Shown: piece after piece, positions 47,281 through 58,434 of the stretch | How positions within the stretch are numbered: the first letter of the stretch is position 1 | Layout: each line of letters opens with the position of its first letter | From: Obelidium mucronatum | Lineage: Eukaryota; Chytridiomycota; Chytridiomycetes; Chytridiales; Chytriomycetaceae | Length of the DNA stretch: 64,000 nt | NCBI GenBank assembly: GCA_025765595.1 | Contig: JAIVFH010000022.1 | Coordinates: 248,001-312,000 of the forward strand | Direction of reading: 5' to 3' | Notes under the pieces: generated by a model | What the model was told of the DNA's origin: nothing | The model's database searches: none | The model's input: the letters and a program-made list of their open reading frames with translations, nothing else | Translations under genes and position numbers: made by a program

Positions 47281-48328
47281 TCATTTGCCCCTGATCATGT
47301 ACAAAGTTCTGTGTTTGTCTTTCTCGACAACAGCCTGCTCTTCAGCTGAAGCGCCATGTTGTTCCACCTTAGCAATTTCAGTGATCTCAAACTTGATTCC
47401 TCCATCGGTCAATCCTTTTTTAACCAAAGAAAGTATTTCGGCGGCGCGTTTGGGATTTTTGAGCGTGTCGTTCAGTTTCAGTTGCACACTGTATCCCTTC
47501 ATAACCAACGTGCCACACTTTTTGACCTTAACGTTCAAATCATTTTGACCGATTGTTGATTTGATCTCGATATCTTTGACTTCGGCCTTGTGACTTTTTG
47601 TAGTTGCTGGTGATGAAGGGGAACTGTGAGATTTGTGTTTGTACGCCTTTTTACCCAAGTCCACTGCTGCCACCAACTCTGCCCGATCCACGATTTTGCA
47701 CGCGGGTGGCCCATCTTTTTCTTTGGAAACCGAGACGAGAACAAGGTCCTGACCTGGCTTGAGTTGCTTAAGAGCCTCGGAGGACGATGTTAGACCAACA
47801 CCAACTAGATACACCTGTGGATGCACAGCAGTTATTTCCTTATTTTTGGGCGCTGCGAGGAGCTTTGCAGCTGTTTGAGCCGCGGTGAGGAGTTTGTCGG
47901 TTTGGTTTGTGAGAACGATGCGGCACAAGGGAGGGGTCTTTGAACTGTCGACTGCAAAAAAAAGTAGAAAGTTATTGGCCTGGTTGCATTTCGTTCAATG
48001 TGGGTAAGGGTAGACAACACATACCAACAACAATGTCATGGCCTGTTCCTTTAATGGCAATAGCGGCCGCGAGGGATAGAACACCATGTGTTTCACCCTT
48101 TTTTGGACCAATCAGCTGGATGCGATCGAATGGAATAGCCGTGTTTCTGAGGCCGTTGGTTTCAGCTGATGTCTGGTCGGCGGGAGGTGTACTTTGCTTA
48201 GAGTGGATAAAGCGATGGTGGTTGCTGCTTGCAGGGAGTGTGAATTTGTAAGCAACGACCGGTAGAGATCGTGGGCGATGACATTGGTGCGAGAGGCGTA
48301 AAGTGACCCTTGCAATTGTTGTTAACAT
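47281..48328 (-). CDS. mitochondrial translation initiation factor IF-3-like protein
   Basis: Two exons (48328-48025, 47951-47281) give 324 residues. The N-terminus is basic, with MLTTIARVTLRLSHQCHRPR, a likely mitochondrial presequence. IF3 N-domain sequence follows (IPFDRIQLIGPKKGETHGVL...GHDIVVV|DSSKTPPLCRI). A second N-domain-like stretch then appears (HPQVYLVGVGL.SSSEALKQL...QDLVLVSVSKEKDGPPACKIVD...GKKAYKHK). The C-domain reads VKDIEIKSTIGQNDLNVKVKK, MKGYSVQLKL and AAEILSLV. Apart from the apparent duplication the order fits IF-3, which keeps the small subunit free for initiation. The gene is divergent from the methyltransferase gene, 169 bp away. Confidence 0.8.
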
Positions 48329-48497
48329 TATTGAATGTTCTCTAATATCACTTTAATTAAATAAATACTGCGCAATAAATAAGTAGTGTAAGTTTTTTAG
48401 AGCTCGTTTCTTGAAATATAACCTCTCTTCCGTCCTGCTTTAGGACTCTTTCAAGAGGATTAGGATTCTTGGGGTTTCTTTTTTTTTTTTAAAAGTA

Positions 48498-49222
48498 ATG
48501 CCTCAGATTTCAATCACCGCCGCAATGCAGCTGACGCTGAATACGTCAACGGAATCCAATGAATCAGGAACAACTGTTTGGGAAGGCGGGGTTGCATTGG
48601 CTCGACATTTGGTACCTATGGTTTGAACAACATTTTGACATACTGATGGTATTTGGGGAAACAGGCGGCAGAGGCAGGAAAAAACAAACTCAGTCTGACA
48701 GGAAGAAGCTGCATTGACCTAGGATCAGGAACTGGAATTGTTGGGATCGCCTGTGCAAAACTGGGTGCCAATGTTCTGCTCACAGACATTGATCACCCTG
48801 ACATTATCGCCTTGCTGGAGAAAAACGCTGGCCAAAATCTCCTTCCATCCAAAGTTTCTGATGGTCTTACCATTGTAAATACCAAATCGCAGGTTCTGCC
48901 GTTAGAATGGAACTCTCCAGCAGTGATTCCTGAGGAGATTCAGAAGTTGGCGCCGTTTGAACTGATTGTTGGAGCCGATGTGGTTTATTCGATGGAAACA
49001 GTTGTAAAATTAGTGGACACGATAGCAGCATTGGCGGATAAGAGGAGCGATATTTGGATTGGCCATGAACATCGAGATCCAAGAGTTTCCGACCATTTTC
49101 TAGTGCTGATGAAAGAACGGGGATTTAAAAGCAAAAACGTGAAGCGACAAGCAGCGAATCCAGATGATCCTGATTATATTGGAGACCATGTTGCATTATA
49201 CCGCTTCAAACTGGGGAAATAA
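48498..49222 (+). CDS. METTL21-like protein lysine methyltransferase
   Basis: Two exons (48498-48611, 48665-49222) give 223 residues. TTVWEGGVALARHL is the N-terminal motif of methyltransferase family 16. SAM-binding motif I is CIDLGSGTGIVGIACAKLGA, followed by VLLTDIDHPDII. The family motif ELIVGADVVYS takes the place of the D-x-x-Y signature. Human METTL21 and yeast EFM members modify chaperones, VCP or elongation factors; the substrate here cannot be read from sequence. The next gene on the same strand starts 27 bp after the stop. Confidence 0.87.
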
Positions 49223-49248
49223 TAAATTAAGCTTTGAAAAGAATATTA

Positions 49249-50804
<1,556 letters not shown>

Positions 50805-51033
50805 AGACAGCGGAATACGACTTGAAAGAACACAAACAGCTGTCCCTCCCACTTTTTTTTTCACTTCCTTGCAATTGAATTAATTTCTTTCAACGCGCGG
50901 TTTGAAATAAAGAGAACACTTTCAATGTGAGTATCTCAGAAAAAAAATAATGGTAGCGAAAATATTTATACCACTATAAGAAAAAAAAAAAAGAAAAAAA
51001 CAAGAAAGTATGAAAAATCAAGTTCCTTGAAAT

Positions 51034-51513
51034 TTATACATCATAGAACGGATTCGTAATGCATTGATAAACCTTCTTGTCCTGATCAGTGATAACAATC
51101 GTCACTTCCGCCGTCAACCCAACCGACGACTGGGCCGCAGTAGGCGCCGGAATGGAATACTGCAACAAAGCATGACCCGCAGGAATCGGACAATTGATAC
51201 CCGGAAGATCTGTACATAAATTATACTCCTTGTTGATTGCAATGAAGGGAGTCCCATTTGGTGGTGTCACAACCATTTTCACGGTAACGTTCCCGCTTCT
51301 CAACCCAATTTGATTGTTTGTGTTTCCATTGGATTGCACGTAGATTGGGTATGGTGGATTGTAAGGGCCAATCATGAGGGCGTTGATTGTGGAATATCCT
51401 CCACACGATGTCCATCCTTGAGACATGACGCCTTGTCTCTCATTCAAGATTGGATGCGATGAAACGAGTGTTGCTGTAAGGGAGAGCAATGATACAAGGA
51501 AGGCGGGCGTCAT
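51034..51513 (-). CDS. secreted ML/NPC2-like lipid-binding protein, copy 2
   Basis: Single-exon gene of 159 residues. The start at 51513 (MTPAFLVSLLSLTATLVSSH) gives a clean signal peptide; an upstream in-frame ATG would bury it. The mature protein has QGWTSCGGYSTI, INKEYNLCTDLPGINCPIPAGHALLQY and VYQCITNPFYDV, the same order of cysteines and CPIP.G..LL motif as the gene at 40866-41452. Copy 1 has introns and copy 2 has none. ML-domain lipid binding is inferred from the family. Confidence 0.7.
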   Translation of the reverse strand: MTPAFLVSLLSLTATLVSSHPILNERQGVMSQGWTSCGGYSTINALMIGPYNPPYPIYVQSNGNTNNQIGLRSGNVTVKMVVTPPNGTPFIAINKEYNLCTDLPGINCPIPAGHALLQYSIPAPTAAQSSVGLTAEVTIVITDQDKKVYQCITNPFYDV

Positions 51514-51682
51514 GATTATTGTTTGTTTTTTGTTAGAGGGAAAGAACAATGGAATGCAAAATTGACAACAATGACAGAGCAAAATGTATTTTTAAACTAA
51601 AACCAAATACACTGAAAACATACAAACGAAAAAACAAATAAAAGGAGAGAGATTCACCCAATATATATTTCGTTTTTTTTTT

Positions 51683-52424
51683 TTAGAAAACGAAAGAAAT
51701 CAGAACTGCCAAAAGAGGAATCACACCACCACTAGAATTCGCAAAACCAGTCGATTTTGAACCCGCAGTAGACACAGCAGTGGTGGTAGAAGTGGCAACC
51801 GATCCTTTACGAGTCGTGGTTGTAACAGCCACATTCTTTGTCAAACTCTTATCAAGCGTAACATCTGCACAAATGTACAAGATTCCATCCACAGTGTTCA
51901 CCGCGACTTGCATAGTCGCATTCGCACCATCAACCGCGCCAGGGATTGCTGACAAATCAAAAGCGTCGGTCTGGAATGGTCCTTCAGTCAGTTTGACGTT
52001 GAAGCCGGGACCGATGGGGACTTGGCCGAATTGGGAGGCGGTTGGGTCTGTGTTTGAGATGACGATTGAGAAGTTTGCGGTTGCGGAGGGGTGGTAGAGG
52101 GCTCCTGCGACAGTGCCTCCAACTACAACCGAAAACGTGGGTCAGTGTGTTGTGTTTCAAGTGTGTGGTGTGCAAACAAAGAGAGTACCGAGGGGAAAAG
52201 CGGTTCTCTTTCCTAGTGTCTGGCCACCGCATGGTCCGAATGGTTGGCCGTCTTCATCAAATGGGCGGGAGGCAGGGGATGTGATCTGTTACGGAGGGAA
52301 AAGAAGATTGGATATGAGCTAATGACATAAAGAATAAAACAGCGGGGAGGTAAAAAAAAAGGCCTACCACAAAGTGGGCGGATGCAGCAGTGGCGGCAAG
52401 CAAGATGGCTGATAGCAAGTGCAT
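51683..52424 (-). CDS. BIM1-like (X325) copper-binding secreted protein, copy 1
   Basis: Three exons starting at 52424. A short signal peptide ending ASA leaves His as the mature N-terminus (HFV|ITSPASRPFDEDGQPFGPCGGQ). An N-terminal His, the SPASR..DE motif, CGG and the later LYHPSATANF are the pattern of BIM1/X325 proteins, which bind copper through an N-terminal histidine brace and resemble LPMOs in fold. The middle exon ends RTAFPLG|VGG. A Thr/Ser linker and a hydrophobic C-terminus (VIPLLAVLISFVF) suggest a GPI anchor. It is first of three tandem copies and the most divergent. Confidence 0.75.
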
Positions 52425-52582
52425 TTTGAGGTATTTTTGCCGTTCGACTCCTTTTCTTCCCTTTTCTCCAAAACGAAAGGGTTCAAAATGGTGATGCAAA
52501 TAATAAATGTCATTGCTATTTTATGTTGATTATAACTTCATTTTTACCCTTTGGATGATTCTATTTGAAATATACTGTACGA

Positions 52583-53608
52583 CTAGAAAAGTGCATAAGA
52601 GGCCAGAAGAAGAAAAAGTGACGCAGCCAACCCGGAGCCAGAGGCAGTAGAAGTGGTAGATCCACTAGGTTTTGAAGAAACAGACACGCTTTGGATTGTA
52701 GTTTTGCTTGCTACCACTGTTGCTGCGGCACTGGATTGACCAGCTGCTGTTGTTGCAATAACTTGGTTTCCACTGGCGTCGGTAGCAATAACCGCATCTG
52801 TAGTTGGCTGTGGGTTGCTTCCACCGTTATTGTTGCTGTTTCCACCGTTTCCGCCGTTGCCATTGTCGCCACCATTGTTTTGAGTTGTGGCTGGTGGAGG
52901 AGGCACAACAACAGCCGTAGTTTGTGGAGGTGGTGGAGGTGGAGGTGGTGGAGGAACAGTTGTAGGAGCTGGTCCAGAGCTGCCGCGTAGAGTCTGGCGG
53001 TGACAAGTATTGTTTTGGTGACGGTGCAAAGCAAAGAAAAGAAATCCCAACTGACCACATCCATACAAGTATACAACACTCCATCGACAGTACTAATTTG
53101 AACCTGCATTGTAGCTTGAGCACCATCCACAACGCCTGGAATACTGCTCAAGTCGATTGCGCCTGTATCGAAATTTCCCTCTGTCAACCTGACGTTAGCG
53201 CCTGGTCCAATCAAGACTTGTCCGAATTGGGAAGCCAGGGGATCAGTCTTGGAGATGACGATGGAGAATCGACCTGTTCCTGTGGGATGCAAGAGCATTC
53301 CCTTAATTGATCCACCCACTTGAATGTTATAGTTTAGGATTCTTCATCACACAATCATTTGTCAATGGGAAATAGTTTTTATCAGTTGTTTACCAATTGG
53401 AAAGTCGGTTCGTGCGCCAAGGGGTTGACCTCCGCAAGGAGCAACAGGTTGCACTTCCTCATCAAAGAAGCGAGATGCTGGAACGTCAATCTAACGCGGA
53501 GATACGTTAAACAAGAGAGAGAGAGAAGAAAAGAAGACCTTGCATGCTTACCACAAAGTGTGCCATTGCTGTGGCAGCAAAGAGAATGGGGGTCAAGTGC
53601 AATTTCAT
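52583..53608 (-). CDS. BIM1-like (X325) copper-binding secreted protein, copy 2
   Basis: Starts at 53608 with a signal peptide ending AMA and mature HFV. Exon 2 gives DVPASRFFDEEVQPVAPCGGQPLGARTDFPIG. Exon 3 gives VGGSIKGMLLHPTGTGRFSI...TCMDV. A further exon, after an intron, encodes a long Pro/Gly/Asn/Thr-rich linker (poly-Pro near 52925-52955) and a hydrophobic GPI-type end (LFLLLASYALF). His1, the His in LLHPTG and acidic residues are candidate copper ligands by family analogy. The third exon is nearly identical to that of copy 3 while the linkers differ. Confidence 0.78.
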
Positions 53609-53743
53609 TTTTTGAGGGATTTTTGCGACCCGGAAAAAAAGGCAAAACTCTCTCAAATATGGAATGTGTCCATAAATTAACAAGCAAACGAGATTAAAAA
53701 AAAACATACAAACTTTGAAACTTTATTTTACTTTGGGAAATGA

Positions 53744-54699
53744 TCACAAGAATAGAGCGGTTACGGCCAAGAAACCAGTTGATACTGAAGCGACCCAACC
53801 GTTGGATTTAGTTGTCACAGGAGCCGTGGTAGAAACGACGGCCGTCTTGCTGGCGGAAGTAGTAGTAGCTCCAGAGGTTCCAGCAGTCGTAGCTGCGCCG
53901 GCACCAGAACCATTGTCTGTCGTCGCTGCTCCACCATTGTTGCCGCCGGTGTTACCATTGTTGCCGCCGCTGCCGTTGCCGTTACCATTGCCTGATCCTC
54001 CAGATGTAGGTTGCACAGGAGCAGCAGTAGTCTGGGGAGGTGGGCTGCCTCCAGAACGAAGTGTCTGTTGTGATATAAATAATGTGAATATTTGCCCTTA
54101 TCTACAATTGGAAATGAAGCATTGACTCACCACATCCATACAAGTGTACAAAACACCATCGACAGTACTAATTTGAACCTGCATGGTAGCTTGAGCACCA
54201 TCCACAACGCCTGGGATACTGCTCAAGTCGATTGCGCCTGTATCGAAATTTCCCTCTGTCAACCTGACATTGGCACCTGGTCCAATCAAGACTTGTCCGA
54301 ATTGGGCAGCCACGGGATCGGTTTTGGAGATGACGATGGAGAAGCGGCCTGTTCCTGTTGGGTGCAAGAGCATACCCTTGATTGATCCACCGACTGTGAA
54401 TATACGTTTTGTTTAGCGAATCATCGCCGACATTATGCAATAAAGGAAAAAAGTGATATCTCTCTTTTACCAATCGGAAAGTCGGTTCGTGCACCAAGGA
54501 GTTGGCCTCCGCAAGGTGCTTTAGGTTGTCCTTCCTCATCAAAGAAGCGAGAGGCTGGAGAGTCAATCTGAATTGAATGGATTGAAAGGGGCAAGCATTA
54601 GTCGCCGGTATTAGGTGATGATCAGAAAGGGTGGGCGACACTTACGACAAAGTGGGCAGTGGCAGTGGCAGCCAAGAGCAAAGAGGCAACGAATTTCAT
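53744..54699 (-). CDS. BIM1-like (X325) copper-binding secreted protein, copy 3
   Basis: Starts at 54699 (MKFVASLLLAATATA|HFV). The layout is signal peptide, mature HFVIDSPASRFFDEEGQPKAPCGGQLLGARTDFPIG, then VGGSIKGMLLHPTGTGRFSI...TCMDV, then an Asn/Gly-repeat linker and a hydrophobic end (STGFLAVTALFL) for a GPI anchor. The intron positions match copies 1 and 2 (HFV|I, FPIG|VGG, CMDV|TLR). Copper capture or cell-wall copper delivery is the known role of BIM1 in Cryptococcus; the role here is inferred. Confidence 0.78.
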
Positions 54700-54995
54700 T
54701 TTTTGCGCTAATTTTGCATTACAACGAAGCAAAAATCTCTCAACTCCAAAGCCAACAAAAAAGGCCAACAAAGACAAGACGGAAAAGGCTGAGTCCAATC
54801 CAAACTAATGTCGTAGCAATTTTGTTGAGTTTGGTTTCAGGTAGGGCAAGGTCATTATTTTACAAAATATCAACTTTCTTCAACTAGTACGACGTTTTGA
54901 GCATGATACTATGCTATTTCAATACAGAGTTGTTTCTCTTTTGCGTTTTTTCTTTTTTGTGTCAAGTTTTTCGGACATTATTATTACATTCTTTG

Positions 54996-57433
54996 ATGAA
55001 CTTCCACAGTCCGCAACACGCCCTTGCTGGACTTCGGCTGAGTCTTGGAAAGGGCAGCGATGCGGCGCTGCTCGAGGCGCTGGGCAGGCGCACGCTGCCG
55101 TCGTCGCTTGGGTTTGCCTTGGACGAGCGCAACGTTGGGTGTGTGGTGCGTTGGCAGCTGGTTGTTCTGCATGATTCCTCTATCGACTCTCTTCTTTCTT
55201 TCTTTCTTACTCCCAGTTTGCCGCCGCCGCGCAGGCGTGGCGCAACGTGGCGGAGTCGCAGGCGCCGGGCGTCGTGGTCGCAGCGACGGGTGAGTCGCCG
55301 CTCCTGATTGGCCGACGCTAACCGGGCCGCAGAGTCGCTGTTCGCGGTGTTCCGCGCGCTGCTCGCGGCGCCGGCGCAGTTCCGCGTCGCGCCGCCCGCC
55401 GCCGCCGCGCTGGTCGCCGCGCTGCTCGGCGAAACGCTGCGCGCCGCCGCCGCGAAGCCGCTGCTGTTTGCCGCCGCCGCGAAGCTTGGCGCCGCGCTGG
55501 CCGCCGACGCCGACTGCGGCGCCGAGTGTCTGCTGGCCGCTTTCGTCGGCGACGCGAAAACTTTGCTGCTCGAAAACCCGGCGCGCTTCTTCCAGATTGC
55601 AAAACTGTTTCTCGTCAACGTGAATGCAATTGCCGCTGCCACGTCGGCGGCCGCGAAAACAGAGGCCGCTCCGACCCTGGCGTGCTTCCTCGTGCAGATT
55701 ACTGCCAGTCTCTTTGAAAACAACTTGCAGCAATCAAAGGATTTGAAGTCGTTCAACACGGGCGTTTCACATGTCGTCTTTTCTTTTCTCGAATCAAAGA
55801 ACTCTCCGGAATCTCTCAAATCGTATTTCATAACTCTGTTGCTTTCCGCCAACCAACTCTCCTGTGGACACGCTTCCCTGGACATTAATACCGAACCGCC
55901 TACAATTTCACAAGACGTTCTCGCCGTTTCGGTCATTTACTTGCTTTCCATTGTCATGTCTGTTGCTTCTGTATCTCAAGAGATGTTGGTTTTGGATACC
56001 ACCAACGATAGCCATCATCAGCCGCAACAGCCATTTTCTTGCTTCATCAATCTTCTAGACAGTACCCCTCCTTCAACTCTATTGACTGCATTCGATTCTT
56101 CCACCGCTTCCACCACAAATACTCTATATATTCATCTTGTTGCTTCTCTTGTCGTTTTTGCTCATTCTATTCAATCAGACTCTACTTGGTCTCTCTTTGA
56201 AGCTGCCTTGTTTGAAGCTCTTGTTTGTTGTGATAATATTGTCGTAGCGATGTTGATTTTGGAGGTTCTATTATCGATTTGTGATGATGGTGGGGTGTTT
56301 TTTGGAGAATCGCCGAAGGCGGAAACCTACTGCCGAAGGCAGTGGCATCACCGCCGTAGGCGGTATTAATTTCTTTAACCTCTTTACATTCCACCGCAAT
56401 CTCATCATTAATGACATGCGACAAACTTCTAAACATACAAAAATAGTACACCATCAAATGATCACACACTGGATCGAAATCACCTTCAAAATCATTGATG
56501 CAAACCAATCAAACTCGATATTGTGCAGCCTCTGCGGAACATTTGCCAAACTACTGATTGACAAGGAAACAGAGAAGCTTTCTTGCGTTGGACTTTTGGC
56601 TAGTCAACGGGATTGGTTTTCGTGTGCCAACAATGAGGATGATGGAAACGGCGGGGTTCTGGTAGGAGTGGGCAGGTGGATGTGGACTTGTGGTGGCACT
56701 GGTCGGCGTGGGGAAGAACAAACTAGTGCCTTGTATTTAGATTTGGCTTTAAGTTTATGGTATGGTTTTTTGTTCTTCTTGTTCTTTTTCATTTATTTTT
56801 GTTTTATTATTCTATTAATTCTTTATTTTTATCTTATACTTATTGCAACCTTTTTTTGTCATCACAGGAATTCATTTTTGGAAATGTTGGACACGGATGG
56901 GAATTCAACGTCAGAAACAATCACGGCTTTACAAGGGTTCAGTTTTCCCCTTCGGCTGCTGAATGCATCTGTTTCACAACTGGTTTCAGCTACAAGCAAT
57001 AGTCAAGTCGTGCTGCAAGAAATTGTGGATGTCGTAATTTTTCTGATTGATGGAATGAGCAGTGCGTTTGACACGGTTTTGAGTGAAAACCACCATGATA
57101 ACGCCGCCGCCGCCGGTCGTGGTGGTGGTGGTGGTGTAATGGATCCAACAAATCAAGTGATTATTCATGTGAGTTTTTTTTTTTTTGGTATCCTTTTAGT
57201 TGAATCATATTGAAGTAGTTGATTTCTAGATGTATCGAACAGTTTCAGAACTGCTAGAGTTGGCTTCTTCCCTTCACAAATATTACTCGCCTGAGCAACG
57301 TGTTCAAATCATTCAAACACTTGAGAGCTGGATCGATCCTGCTTCGATAGTCAACAATAACAACAACGGCAACAAGTATCTGCCACAAACACAGAGTATT
57401 GATTTAATACGTATCTTGAGAGCAATGAAATAG
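54996..57433 (+). CDS. large helical-repeat protein, unrecognised
   Basis: Multi-exon plus-strand gene starting MNFHSPQHALAGLRLSLGK at 54996. Early exons are very GC-rich and Ala-rich (to about 55700); later ones are AT-rich. Readable junctions include VVAAT|ESLFAVFRALL and LSLW|NSFLEMLD. The protein is mainly amphipathic helices (for example QDVLAVSVIYLLSIVMSVAS, SQVVLQEIVDVVIFLIDGMS) and ends SIDLIRILRAMK. This suggests an ARM/HEAT-like solenoid of about 700 residues. I do not recognise the family. The exon around 56288-56450 is uncertain: that stretch contains three GC-rich hairpins and is best treated as an intron. Confidence 0.55.
56311..56364. repeat. cluster of three GC-rich mini-hairpins (probable intron)
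   Basis: Three short hairpins in 54 bp: CGCC-GAA-GGCG (56311-56321), ACTGCC-GAA-GGCAGT (56329-56343) and ACCGCC-GTA-GGCGGT (56350-56364). The stems differ but each pairs fully, and the loops are three bases. They lie in a probable intron of the helical-repeat gene. Confidence 0.75.
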
Positions 57434-57536
57434 TTGAAACATTATATTAGTTGTGTTTTTTTTTTTGTTCTTTAATCCACCAGAACAAACAAGGAAAAAT
57501 AAATAACACGCTCCCAAAAAAAAAAAAAAACTGTCT

Positions 57537-58399
57537 TCAAAACATCATATTATCATCTACAACCAAAGGCGCAGCCGCAGCAGAAGCAGCCACCAACCCA
57601 ATCTTTTCAATCTCATCTCGAATAGCCGCGGCCACTTTCCCACTTGCCACATCCTGTGCAACCGTAAAAGCACGCATCGCGCCAGTAGTATCCCCCAACT
57701 TTGCAAATACTTTCCCCAACAAAAACTGGACAGCGCTTTCACATGGATCCTGTTCCGCCAATGGTTTGAGAACGTGCAGGGCTTCTTGGTTTCGGTCGAG
57801 AGCGTGGAGGAGTGTGGCGAGGCGAAATGGGTACAGGGGTATGTCGGGGCGGAGGGTGGAAGCTCGTTTGTAGAGGGTTAAGGCGAGTTGGGTGTTTTTT
57901 TTCTTTTCGTTCACCTTTTTTTTTTTGGGGGGGGGGGGGGGGGGTTAATATTTTCAGATACAAACAACACAGAACGAAAAAAAAAATAAAGAAAATAGAA
58001 GGCACACTTACAAGTCCCATGTAAACTACCAAAATTGGGTTCGCATGATTAATAAGCAAGGCATGATTCAAATGAAACTCTGCTAAATCGTATTTTTCCT
58101 GACTCAAATAAATGTAACCCATTCCAAACCTAGAAAAAAAAAAGGTTTCGATAAATGAACAAAAAAGGAACACAACAACAAAAAAACAAATAATCAAAAA
58201 AAAGGAAGCAAACCAAGCATTGTAATGCCTCTTGTCACAACGAATTGCAGTCCTAAAGCATTGCATTGCCTTGTCATGGTCTTCCATACTGATATACTCG
58301 TGCCCAGAGAGAGTGTGTGCATAGGTAAAGTTGGGATTGATTTGGACTGCGCGGGTAAAGCATTTCAATGCAACATCGTGTTCCCGTTTCAAACTTTTT

Positions 58400-58434
<35 letters not shown>

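Noticed and set aside
54962..55936. Long minus-strand ORF opposite the helical-repeat gene
   Set aside because: It has Ser/Ala/Arg bias without motif and lies opposite a coherent multi-exon plus-strand frame.
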